Origin: Clostridium sp. LS
GTDB lineage: Bacteria; Bacillota; Clostridia; Clostridiales; Clostridiaceae
Assembly: GCF_002760435.1 (NCBI RefSeq)
Contig: NZ_AUUU01000073.1
Coordinates: 1 to 64,000 of the forward strand
Direction of reading: 5' to 3'
DNA length: 64,000 nucleotides
A model generated the notes under the pieces. The model searched no databases, was not told the DNA's origin, and saw only the letters and a program-made list of their open reading frames with translations. Shown piece after piece: positions 29,339-37,721 of the stretch. Within the stretch, counting starts at the first letter, position 1, and each line of letters begins with the position of its first letter. The position numbers and the translations under genes are program-made.

Positions 29339-30691
29339 TTATTCTACAGTTATATCTGGGAATGCAGCCTTAATATCTGCTTTAAATTGTTGTAAAAATT
29401 CTTCTTTTGTTTTTTCTCCAGTTACATATAAGTCTAAATCAGCTTGAAATTTACTATTGATAGTTTCATCGTACTTAGTAACTAACTTACCAGTGATAGA
29501 TGGAACTATCTCACTATATGTCTTAGCTAAATTTTGTCCACCAGCAAAAGCATTTTTTCCATCATCAGTAGTTGCAAATTGCTTACTTACGTCTGTCATA
29601 GATGAGAAATCACCATTTGTTTTCATATCCCATGTTTGGAATTCTTTAGAATTAAAGAATTTAACAAATTGCCATGCAAGTTCCTTCTTTTCACTCTTAG
29701 CGTAGATACCTAACCAAGTACCACCATTGTAGTAAGCTGCTGGTGCTTTAGCAACTCCCCAATCTCCCTTTGTGTCTTTAGCATTAGTAGCTATTACATA
29801 TGGTAATCCCCAAGTTGGAAGTGCATAAGCTAATACGTTTGTCCCATCTACTGCACCAGCCATTGATGCTGACCATGGTGCTGACCATGTATTAAACTTA
29901 GCGTCTATACCTGCATCTCTGATTTTCTTTGCATTATCAGCATATTCCATCATCTTATCATCGATTACTAGTTTATTGTCTTCTACCCAGCCATGTGATC
30001 TACTACCAGTTGCAATAACAAATCCTTCGGAATAGTTTGGAAGTAACTTAACTGTACCACCACTTTTTTCGTTTAATTCTTTACCAGTTGCAATTAATGA
30101 ATCCCATGTACTAAATTTCTTAGAAATTTCGTCTGGATCATCTGTTCCAAGATATTGTTTAGCTACACTTCTCTTGTAGAACAATCCACCTGGAGTTGCT
30201 TGCCAAGAAAGTGCTCTAATGCTCTTATCTTGAGCATTTCTTCCAAGATCCACAACATATGGAGCCTCAGTTTTTGCAATTTCTTCTGCATTATATGGAG
30301 CTTGTGAAAGATTGTCATAGTAATCAGTATTAACATATTTATTTACATTTGCGACTTCTGAAGTGAAAACATCAGGTACACCTGATCCTGAAGCTAATAC
30401 TGATGAAAGTTTTGTTGAGTATGCATTGTTATCAGTTGGTATAACTGTCAACTTAACCTCAATGTTTGGATATACTTCATTAAATTTTTCGATAAAGTGT
30501 GATGATTGAAATTCATCTGTAAAGGACCACATATTGATTGTTCCTTTGTACTCCTTTGGATCCTTCTCTGTAAAAGTGGTTGGTTTTGATCCATTTGCAC
30601 TTTGTGAGCTGCCACAACCTGTGAAAACAGATCCCACTATTGCAACTGACATTGCAAATATTAATACTTTTTTTAAATAATTTTTTTTCAT
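29339..30691 (-). CDS. ABC sugar transporter solute-binding lipoprotein
   Basis: Extracellular family 1 solute-binding protein that captures oligosaccharide for the CUT1 importer downstream. The 450 residues begin with a lipoprotein signal peptide ending in the lipobox FTGC (C26), then a Gly/Ser/Asn-rich linker and the two-lobe binding fold (IEVKLTVIPTDNNAY region near 75, GVPDVFTSE near 108). ATG at 30691 has AAGGGGGA upstream. Its mRNA probably has a leader of about 200 bases. By context the ligand is a beta-glucan oligosaccharide; sequence alone does not show this. Confidence 0.92.
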   Translation of the reverse strand: MKKNYLKKVLIFAMSVAIVGSVFTGCGSSQSANGSKPTTFTEKDPKEYKGTINMWSFTDEFQSSHFIEKFNEVYPNIEVKLTVIPTDNNAYSTKLSSVLASGSGVPDVFTSEVANVNKYVNTDYYDNLSQAPYNAEEIAKTEAPYVVDLGRNAQDKSIRALSWQATPGGLFYKRSVAKQYLGTDDPDEISKKFSTWDSLIATGKELNEKSGGTVKLLPNYSEGFVIATGSRSHGWVEDNKLVIDDKMMEYADNAKKIRDAGIDAKFNTWSAPWSASMAGAVDGTNVLAYALPTWGLPYVIATNAKDTKGDWGVAKAPAAYYNGGTWLGIYAKSEKKELAWQFVKFFNSKEFQTWDMKTNGDFSSMTDVSKQFATTDDGKNAFAGGQNLAKTYSEIVPSITGKLVTKYDETINSKFQADLDLYVTGEKTKEEFLQQFKADIKAAFPDITVE

Positions 30692-30896
30692 ATTATAATT
30701 TCCCCCTTATGATTAATTTCTACTAAATGTATAGCCTAACAAGGTTAGGTTAGTTTTTAAAATTTTTTAAAAACTCATTTTCAGAAACCCATTTCGATAA
30801 TTTATAAAAAAATATTTACTAATATTTTTCCTTATCGAATATTTCAAAACCAGTTTCGAAAATTAATAAATTAAATTTCCATTTACTTATATATTC
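30692..30896 (-). promoter_or_regulatory. Leader of the binding-protein gene with repeated operator-like sites
   Basis: No gene. Two related stretches of about 29 bp (30778-30808 and 30842-30870) share tttca(g/a)aaacc..tttcga and are 63 bp apart; each centres on an AAAC-NN-GTTT-like dyad. Between them ttcgataa/ttatcgaa forms an 8-bp inverted repeat. Nearer the gene, gcctaac/gttaggt (30734-30751) forms a small stem. Together they suggest operators or a folded leader between the promoter block and the start codon. Confidence 0.4.
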
Positions 30897-31009
30897 CCTC
30901 CTCAACTCTTAGTACATCTTTATGATACATTAAAATAACGTTTACCAGAACGGTATAAAATTACGATAAAGTATCAAAAAATTACTAATTTAAACATTTA
31001 CACAAAAAA
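30897..31009 (-). repeat. Promoter block, copy L (upstream of the binding-protein gene)
   Basis: Aligns without gaps with 31917-32029 over the first 80 bases after cctc (62 of 80 identical by eye) and then over a conserved tail aatttaaacattta. It contains the LacI-like taacgtttacca, a TTGATA/TATACC pair (short spacing) and a GAGGAGGG site that no longer precedes a long reading frame. In the tail, two GTAA-N-T-N-TTT half-sites 16 bp apart would suit an AraC-type regulator. Confidence 0.7.
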
Positions 31010-31073
31010 TGAAATATGTAAATCTCAGAAATAATTTTCCAAAGTTCTCCTATCATAAAACATTCTAGCCAAC

Positions 31074-31100
31074 CAAAAAAAGAGACTCTTTACAGAATCC
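31074..31100 (-). terminator. Terminator downstream of the lichenase gene
   Basis: Minus-strand stem GATTCT/AGAGTC with a GTAA loop (complement of 31084-31099) followed by seven or more T (complement of 31074-31080). It is the partner of the terminator at 32026-32062, sharing the gagactcttta...agaatc core. A second hairpin (atccaac/gttggat, about 31161-31192) overlaps the lichenase stop. Confidence 0.75.
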
Positions 31101-31180
31101 CTTATATCTATATACTACATATTTTTGTTTTCTAGTCTATTCACTTAAATCTGATTTACATAATCCAACATCTATACTTA

Positions 31181-31909
31181 TTAAGTTGGATCGTAAGCTA
31201 CCCAGTCGTAATTTGCATAAAGTGGAGTTTTACCATCATAAGCATTTAGCCATGAATCTACACCTGTTCCAGGCCATAAATTCATCATAATTTTACCTGG
31301 GTGTGATGGAATATTACTAGTTGCCCTGTAAACTTCCTTTCCATCTACTAACCATGCAATATAAGTTGGTTGCCAATTAAAAGCATAAGTATGGTAACTT
31401 GTTGAAGCATCAAATCCTAAATTATAAATGTACTCATGATTACCTACACCATTTGTATAATAATTGAATTGTACCTTTGTAGTATCTTTACCTAAAAACT
31501 CTATATCAATTTCATCCCAAGGATTACTTTGATAAGTGAAGAAGGAAGAAACTATACCAGGATTTTTTGCTGGTTTCATATTTACTTGATAAAGTCCATA
31601 ATTGTAAGTATCATTTGAGCGATATTCTCCACCTGCATATGGCTTAGTACCTCCTTGAGTATCTTTATTAAGAGTAAGAGTCATAAGTCCATTGCTAAAA
31701 TTAACGTTACTAGCTCTCCACGTGCAGTTAAACATGCCACCATTTGTCCATCCGTCTGATTTTGACCAAACTGATGTATTGTAAGAGCTAAAACTCTCAC
31801 CCATGTGTGTTGTAGTTAATGCAGAAGCTTGCATTGGTATTAATGCTCCTACTAAAAAAGTTCCTAATAACATTCCTAATGTTGCATTTTTTAATTTTCT
31901 TTTATTCAT
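31181..31909 (-). CDS. licB: Secreted GH16 lichenase (endo-beta-1,3-1,4-glucanase)
   Basis: Extracellular enzyme cleaving mixed-linkage beta-glucan (lichenan, cereal beta-glucan) at beta-1,4 bonds next to beta-1,3 bonds. The 242 residues have a signal peptide (1-30, ending QASA) and one GH16 jelly-roll. The active site reads WDEIDIEFLG with nucleophile E133, D135 and acid/base E137, the Bacillus-lichenase spelling, distinct from the laminarinase's EIDMME. W and N residues of NPWDE, and the closing strands NYDWVAYDP, fit the family. ATG at 31909 with AGGAGG. Monocistronic between two alike terminators and two alike promoter blocks. Confidence 0.94.
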   Translation of the reverse strand: MNKRKLKNATLGMLLGTFLVGALIPMQASALTTTHMGESFSSYNTSVWSKSDGWTNGGMFNCTWRASNVNFSNGLMTLTLNKDTQGGTKPYAGGEYRSNDTYNYGLYQVNMKPAKNPGIVSSFFTYQSNPWDEIDIEFLGKDTTKVQFNYYTNGVGNHEYIYNLGFDASTSYHTYAFNWQPTYIAWLVDGKEVYRATSNIPSHPGKIMMNLWPGTGVDSWLNAYDGKTPLYANYDWVAYDPT

Positions 31910-31916
31910 ATATATG

Positions 31917-32030
31917 CCTCCTAAATTCTTATTACTTCTTTATGATATATTAAAAGAGAACTTACTAGAATCATATAATATTACAATAATATATCAAAAA
32001 ATTACTTAATTTAAACATTTACATAAAAAC
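31917..32030 (-). repeat. Promoter block, copy R (upstream of the lichenase gene)
   Basis: Diverged copy of 30897-31009, here directly upstream of the lichenase ribosome site. Shared core: tctttatgata.attaaaa, ..atcaaaaaattact.aatttaaacattta. The TTGATA/TATATG pair and the GTAA half-sites are kept (half-sites 17 bp apart). The two genes are therefore probably under one control, plausibly by the YesN-type regulator encoded next door. Confidence 0.7.
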
Positions 32031-32062
32031 AAAAAGAGACTCTTTATATAGAATCTCTTTTT
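32026..32062 (-). terminator. Terminator of the two-component operon
   Basis: A 13-bp stem (32031-32043 with 32050-32062) with one G-U pair and a 6-base loop, followed by gtttttatg on the minus strand, four bases after the response-regulator stop at 32067. Confidence 0.85.
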
Positions 32063-32066
32063 GCTT

Positions 32067-33668
32067 TTATATGCTATTTTTTTTATACTCAGCCGGAGTA
32101 TAACCAGTATGTTTTTTAAAAAGCTTACTAAAGTATGAAGTCTCCTTATACCCTAACAAATCACTAACCTCATAAACTTTATAATCATGCTTCTTTAATA
32201 ATATTCTTGCTCTTTCCATCTTTGCTTTTGTTGCATACTCCAAAAAATTTTCCCCAGTTTGCTGCTTAAATATTGAACATAAATAGTTCTTACTTATATT
32301 CAAGTTATTAGCTATAGACGTTAATGTGATATCTTCATCTATATGATTAAGTACATATTCACAAGCTTTTTGAACTATATTATCGCTTTGGTTTAAGTTG
32401 TATTCCTTTATAATATCTATAAGTTTCGCTATGTTATCCATCAGTTGTTTCTCGATATTGTCAAGAGTTTCAACTCCTACAAAACCAATCTTAATTATTT
32501 GACTTAAATCATATATATCTTTTAAAAAACTATATTTTTTAAGCACATTATTATAAATATTATATATCACTTGTGTAAATGCAATGTTAATACTAAAAAT
32601 ATCGAAATTCAATATATCCGCTATTTCTTTTATTAGATCTTGAAGCATACTTAACGAATCATCTTTTCCAATAAGTATTGAATTTATTAGTGCTTTTTCT
32701 TTCTCAATTGGATAAACAAAATTCTTCTGACTAAGCTCTGTCAACTCATTTACGTGAATTAGCTTATTTGTGCCTAACACATATTTATATTTTAGTGCTT
32801 CTTTAGCATTTAAATAACTTTTGTAAATACTATATACTTGATTATAGGCATTTCCAACCCCTATATTTAATTTTGTTTGAAAGTCTCCGCTGCTAATTTC
32901 AAGTATTCTTTTTAGCACTATAATAAAACTTTGATTTAAATCTAATATTTCTGCATCATTATCAGCTTGTACAATAATAATTTTTCTTCCAAACTCTCCA
33001 TCTAATACAGAGAAATATTCTATATCACTATTTTTTAATTCCTTTTCTATTAACTCATTAACATTATTATTCAAGTAGTTACATTCATCATTTTCTGTTA
33101 AATCCTCACTACTAATAACAATTTCATTAATTTCAATAATTGCCACCTGTACTTTGCCTTTAATAAGAGGAAGATTATACTGTGAAATATACTCCTCCAT
33201 CATCATCAGATTTTTCCCTCTTAATAAATCATATAGTATCTTCTCTCCAGAGATAATTTTATTTACATTATATTCATGATCTTTTTTTTCTTTCGCTGTT
33301 AATTTATCATAAGCATTAATTAATATGTTTTTCAGCTTTTGAGAATCCAGTGGCTTTAATATATAATCAAAGGCGCCCAGTCTTATACCCTCCTGCGCAT
33401 ATGAAAATTCATCATACCCACTTAATAATAACACTAAAGTATCTAATTCCTTTTTCCTAATTTCCCTTAATAGCTCAATTCCAGTCATTCTGTGCATCTT
33501 AATATCTGATACAATAAAATCTATATTATGCTTTTTAAGTAATTCTAGCGCTTCTTCTCCATTACGTGCTTCACAAATTATATTAAAACCATATTCTTCC
33601 CAGCTGATTATTTTTTTTAATCCTCTTCTAATAATTGGTTCATCATCTACTATCATTACTGAATACAA
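32067..33668 (-). CDS. Response regulator, YesN type (receiver + AraC HTH)
   Basis: DNA-binding output of the adjacent kinase. With the TTG start chosen here it has 533 residues: receiver domain 1-120 (acidic pair D8-D9, phospho-acceptor D55 in VSDIKM), a long middle region (about 130-420), and a C-terminal AraC double helix-turn-helix (LTSIANNLNISKNYLCSIFK, then YFSKLFKKHTGYTPAEY). TTG at 33668 is preceded by GGGGTG at six bases and gives MYSVMIVDDE, the usual start of this family; the GTG nine bases upstream overlaps the ribosome site. It follows the kinase by 21 bases. Likely target: the lichenase and importer promoters. Confidence 0.92.
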   Translation of the reverse strand: MYSVMIVDDEPIIRRGLKKIISWEEYGFNIICEARNGEEALELLKKHNIDFIVSDIKMHRMTGIELLREIRKKELDTLVLLLSGYDEFSYAQEGIRLGAFDYILKPLDSQKLKNILINAYDKLTAKEKKDHEYNVNKIISGEKILYDLLRGKNLMMMEEYISQYNLPLIKGKVQVAIIEINEIVISSEDLTENDECNYLNNNVNELIEKELKNSDIEYFSVLDGEFGRKIIIVQADNDAEILDLNQSFIIVLKRILEISSGDFQTKLNIGVGNAYNQVYSIYKSYLNAKEALKYKYVLGTNKLIHVNELTELSQKNFVYPIEKEKALINSILIGKDDSLSMLQDLIKEIADILNFDIFSINIAFTQVIYNIYNNVLKKYSFLKDIYDLSQIIKIGFVGVETLDNIEKQLMDNIAKLIDIIKEYNLNQSDNIVQKACEYVLNHIDEDITLTSIANNLNISKNYLCSIFKQQTGENFLEYATKAKMERARILLKKHDYKVYEVSDLLGYKETSYFSKLFKKHTGYTPAEYKKNSI

Positions 33669-33689
33669 ATTTATCACCCCATAAAACCT

Positions 33690-35570
33690 TTATTTAATTT
33701 CAAGTTTCTTGTTAGTGTTGCTAATTAACGCTTCATTTGCCACATTAGGCAACTTAAGTATTATTTGAGTATAACATCCATCTTTAGCTTCAATCATAAC
33801 ACCATATTGTTTTCCGTAAAAAAGCTTTATTCTGTCACTAACGTTTTTAAGTCCAAGTCCATATCTTTTGTCTACCTTTCCATTTATATGGCTCTGCAGT
33901 TCCTGTACTTTGTTTATATCCATTCCTCTTCCATCATCCTTCACATTTAGATATAAATATGATTCATCTGTTTCAACAGATATAGAAATGCTTCCATTTT
34001 CACTCATTAATTTTTCTGAAAGACCATGCTTCACTGCATTTTCTACTAAAGGTTGAATAGTTAATTTTAATATTTCTCTATCAAAAAATTCAACATCAAT
34101 ATCAATCTTTAAAATTATTTCAAAGTCATATCTAAGAGTCATTAATGATATATAATTCTTAATATGGCTTATTTCTTCACTTAGTGGCACAAACTCATTG
34201 TTCCATTTCATGTTATACCTCATCATATCACCTAAGGCTGCCAAACAATCCGATACCATATAATTCTCTTCAACTAGTGCCATCATCCTAATATTTTCAA
34301 GAGTATTATATAAAAAGTGTGAATCTATTTGAGTTTTTAATGCTTTCAACTCTGCTTCCTTGGTTATTATTTCTTTATTTATGCTATCCTTAATCAGTGT
34401 ATCTATAGTTTTCATCATCTGCCTAAAGTTATGAGCAAGTACTCCTACTTCATCATTACCATATACTTCTATACTCGGCATTAAATCTCCAGTTCTCACT
34501 TGCTTAACTGCAGAAATTATCTTATATAATCTTTTGAGAATAGTTTTAGTTGCATAATATACAACTACAGATAAAAGCAGCAGTAAACAAACAGAGCCCC
34601 AAATAACCACGTGTCTAGAGTTTTTGATTTCTTGCGAAATATTGTTTAATGGTATAACATTTACCAAATAATTGTTCGGAATCGGTGATTCTTTGTATAA
34701 TATGATATAGCCCTCATTCCCTTGATTATAATCCACTTCTCCTTTTTCATATTCTAACTTATCTTTAATAAATTCCTGAAACTTTTTTTTATCAAAGTTA
34801 AAACTTCTAAGTAGTGCACTACTTTCATCTGTTTCTATATCCATATTTTCCTTATTTACTAACAATATTTGTCCACTTTTCAACTCATCATCTTCATACA
34901 TTTTAGGAAAGAAATCTTTAGATCTCATAGTAACTCTACTGATCCCTAAATATTTATCACTCGGATAATTAATTTTCTTATTAAGTGAGACTACTACATC
35001 TTTTGATTCATCATTTAAGGTTGACTTAACTGCTATATCATTATCATAATGATTAACGTTCCAATATTCCGCACCATTTTTTTCAATAATTTTTTTATAC
35101 CAGCCATTATCGATGATTCTATCTATTTTATAAAACGTAGGCCAAATTTCGTTAACTTCTGAATTGCTAGTAAATATGTTTATTTGTTTAATTGTTGGAT
35201 TATTATTTTGCAAATTAATTAACTGTTTATATGTTGTTTCTCTAAAATCAATTAGTTCTTTTGCTTCTTGATTATTATCGCCTTGTAAATATCCCATTAC
35301 TTTATTATCGGATTCTATAGAGTTAATTATATTTCGCATTATGTACACATTCTTTTCAACGCTATCATATTCAGTACTAAGATCATAATTAGCTCTACTT
35401 ATTGCATCATGCTTCGCATTATCTGAAAGTGAATGAAATATATATAAAGAAAATATTAGTATTGGAATACCGATAATGAATATATACGTAGTAATTAATT
35501 TCTTTATTAAACTTTCATTAGTTAGTACTTGCTTAATTTTTCCCCACAAAATCACAATATTATTTCTCAT
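33690..35570 (-). CDS. Sensor histidine kinase, YesM type
   Basis: Membrane sensor kinase of 626 residues. TM1 at about 24-46, an extracellular sensor of the Cache type (about 50-310), TM2 at about 322-342, HAMP (about 345-395), then the His_kinase domain with the phospho-site in DSHFLYNTLENIR (H about 417), and an ATPase domain with ENAVKHG, DDGRGMD and the glycine box YGLGLKNV. ATG at 35570 has AGGAG ten bases upstream. It sits between a solute-binding protein gene and its regulator gene, all in one direction with gaps of about 20 bases. Confidence 0.93.
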   Translation of the reverse strand: MRNNIVILWGKIKQVLTNESLIKKLITTYIFIIGIPILIFSLYIFHSLSDNAKHDAISRANYDLSTEYDSVEKNVYIMRNIINSIESDNKVMGYLQGDNNQEAKELIDFRETTYKQLINLQNNNPTIKQINIFTSNSEVNEIWPTFYKIDRIIDNGWYKKIIEKNGAEYWNVNHYDNDIAVKSTLNDESKDVVVSLNKKINYPSDKYLGISRVTMRSKDFFPKMYEDDELKSGQILLVNKENMDIETDESSALLRSFNFDKKKFQEFIKDKLEYEKGEVDYNQGNEGYIILYKESPIPNNYLVNVIPLNNISQEIKNSRHVVIWGSVCLLLLLSVVVYYATKTILKRLYKIISAVKQVRTGDLMPSIEVYGNDEVGVLAHNFRQMMKTIDTLIKDSINKEIITKEAELKALKTQIDSHFLYNTLENIRMMALVEENYMVSDCLAALGDMMRYNMKWNNEFVPLSEEISHIKNYISLMTLRYDFEIILKIDIDVEFFDREILKLTIQPLVENAVKHGLSEKLMSENGSISISVETDESYLYLNVKDDGRGMDINKVQELQSHINGKVDKRYGLGLKNVSDRIKLFYGKQYGVMIEAKDGCYTQIILKLPNVANEALISNTNKKLEIK

Positions 35571-35591
35571 TTAAGCAGCTCCTATTTCCAT

Positions 35592-37226
35592 TCATTTAAC
35601 TACATTTAGCTTTTTCTTATTTTCTTCATATTTTCGCTGAACATATCTTTGTATATTATCCCAACCCTGTTCTTTTCTATATGTAGTAAATTCATTTAAT
35701 ATTCTATTAAATTCATCCTCATTCTTAGCTATAAGCAAATTTTTCAAAGTGCTTCCCCATCTGATATTTATTCTAGAGAACGCTACTCCTTCCTCACTAT
35801 CTCCATATGGATATATGTTATCAAATAAAGAATAATTATATGTCTTTCCCTTTGCCCAATCACTTATCATCCTTATCGCTTCTTCACTGGCCGGTGTCCA
35901 TTTCTGTACCAAATCCCCGTCTTCCAACATCCAATAAGTGCTTGCCGCACCATATTTGTTATCAAAAGCTATTCTATCCTTATTCAGCAAATCTACAACT
36001 TCAGGTTTAAACTGTTCTTTTCCATTAATTTCATCCCAAGTAAAACCTTTTATTCCTAAATATAAATCCTTATTGCCCTCTTCACTAATTAAATAACTTA
36101 AAAACCTAATAGCTCTCTTTGGGTCTTTGCATGTTTTTGAAATCAGAGTAACTGTCCATCCTGAAATACTGTCTCCTGCAAGTTTAGGTGGGTCACCTTT
36201 AGAGTTTGAAGGCCCATCAATTGCCATATATATTTTATTTTTATCCTTAGAATATAACTCTAGTTGCTGAGCAGACATATCAGAGCTTTGATAAAGCATT
36301 GCAAAATATCTTCCTTCTGTAATATTTTCTTCTATCTGAGCTCTTTTATCTATAAATATTTCCTTTGAAAGCAGTCCTTTCTCATTAGCTGTTCGTAATG
36401 TTTTTAACCATCTTATGTAGTCTTTATCTGCAATTTTATCATATACTTTACCGTTTTCTTCTCGTGGAACTGCTAAAAAATTTGGTAAAATGCTATCTAA
36501 TGAAAGATTTCCGTCGTCATTAAACTCATGAAATCCTAAAGGTATCAATTCTTGACCATCAACCATCGGAAATTGTTTTTTTGCTCTTTCAAGTGCATTC
36601 AAAAATCCCTCTGGTGTACTCATATCTGGTTTTCCTAAAGCTTCATAAATATCTTTCCTTACTAAAAATGTTTGATTAGATGGTTTTTCTTCTTTATAAC
36701 TATTAAAATCAGTCACCGGACTGGAAAAATTCGGATAACAATAAATATGTCCATCACTTTGCCTATACCAGTCCAATTTTTGTTTATCTGCTACTTTAAT
36801 AAAGTATGCATCGTATTGTTCTGATAATTTATCAAGAGGTAGTGCTAAACCGTTTTCTATAACTCTTTTATATCCATCATCTTGTGAACTTAGTGTAATA
36901 AAATCCGGCAATTTACCTGTTTCAATCATAGAATTTAGTTTCTCTGCCTCATCACCGCTTGGAGTTATTAAATTTAAACTAACACCAGTCTTATCAGTAA
37001 CATATTTTGAAACAGGATTAGTGCCCCACTTAGTTTGAAACCATGAAAAATCAATGTACCAATCAAATGTTATTGGTGTTGTATCTGCTTTCCACCCTTC
37101 TTCATCATAGTTATTATTAACTGTATTATCTATTTTCTTATCGAATAGGGCATATACTGTAAAAAATACAGAAAGTACAGTTAAAATCATAATCCCTCTA
37201 TAAACCTTTACATTTGGGCTTTTCAT
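35592..37226 (-). CDS. Membrane-anchored extracellular solute-binding protein linked to a two-component system
   Basis: A 544-residue family 1 solute-binding protein (LipO/YtcQ-like). The N-terminus has a hydrophobic segment (about 10-30, GIMILTVLSVFFTVYALF) but no lipobox cysteine anywhere near it, so the protein is probably held by an uncleaved helix rather than by lipid. No permease genes follow; instead the kinase gene starts 21 bases after its stop. That suggests a ligand-presenting partner for the kinase rather than transport. I start at ATG 37226 after GGGGGA; an upstream in-frame start would add 12 residues without a ribosome site. A tgctgtc/gacagca hairpin lies just upstream. Confidence 0.85.
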   Translation of the reverse strand: MKSPNVKVYRGIMILTVLSVFFTVYALFDKKIDNTVNNNYDEEGWKADTTPITFDWYIDFSWFQTKWGTNPVSKYVTDKTGVSLNLITPSGDEAEKLNSMIETGKLPDFITLSSQDDGYKRVIENGLALPLDKLSEQYDAYFIKVADKQKLDWYRQSDGHIYCYPNFSSPVTDFNSYKEEKPSNQTFLVRKDIYEALGKPDMSTPEGFLNALERAKKQFPMVDGQELIPLGFHEFNDDGNLSLDSILPNFLAVPREENGKVYDKIADKDYIRWLKTLRTANEKGLLSKEIFIDKRAQIEENITEGRYFAMLYQSSDMSAQQLELYSKDKNKIYMAIDGPSNSKGDPPKLAGDSISGWTVTLISKTCKDPKRAIRFLSYLISEEGNKDLYLGIKGFTWDEINGKEQFKPEVVDLLNKDRIAFDNKYGAASTYWMLEDGDLVQKWTPASEEAIRMISDWAKGKTYNYSLFDNIYPYGDSEEGVAFSRINIRWGSTLKNLLIAKNEDEFNRILNEFTTYRKEQGWDNIQRYVQRKYEENKKKLNVVK

Positions 37227-37422
37227 AAATAATCCCCCATTATAATAGTAAGGTGCTGTCAAAGTTTTTTATCTCTCTAAGACAGCAACTCTTTGATTTT
37301 TCTAATTCTTTTATATAAATAACTTGCCACCCCCAAAAAGTTGAGATATTTTATTGTTACAACTTTAAAGTTATAAACTAAAAAAAAGTTTTATCATTAT
37401 TAATTTGGATATGTTTGCAATC

Positions 37423-37452
37423 ATTATAACACTTATAGTAATAACATAACAA
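37423..37452 (-). promoter_or_regulatory. Predicted promoter of the solute-binding/kinase/regulator operon
   Basis: TATAAT (complement of 37423-37428) and TTGTTA (complement of 37447-37452) with 18-bp spacing, reading toward the gene that starts at 37226. The leader would be about 190 bases and includes an aactttaaagtt palindrome near 37360-37375. Nothing else gene-like was seen in 37227-37524. Confidence 0.5.
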
Positions 37453-37524
37453 TAATTACAATATAATATTTCATGTTTTACATCAAAACATTTTCAACCC
37501 AATTTAAAGAAAATAATTATAAAC

Positions 37525-37577
37525 AAAAGAACTATGAAGTATAATTAAAAACTAATTTACTTCATAGTTCTTTTTTT
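37525..37577. terminator. Bidirectional terminator after the rRNA methyltransferase gene
   Basis: Perfect 17-bp stem (37525-37541 with 37558-37574) around a 16-base loop; the plus-strand side ends in seven T, and the minus-strand side in agttcttttgttt. It lies about 150 bases past the stop at 37722. Confidence 0.85.
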
Positions 37578-37721
37578 CACACATTTATTTTCATTATTAT
37601 ATATCTACTTTCATTATATCAAATTTCCACTCTAACTTTCTCAACAAATAGTTTCTTTAGTTCTAAAATCATCATTATTTATGTTAAATATAAAAGCTTA
37701 CACAGTGAATAAAGTAGATCC

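Noticed and set aside
37236-37258. TTGACA and TATAAT just upstream of the solute-binding protein gene
   Set aside because: Spacing is only 12 bp and the -10 would overlap the ribosome site; the pair at 37423-37452 is better.
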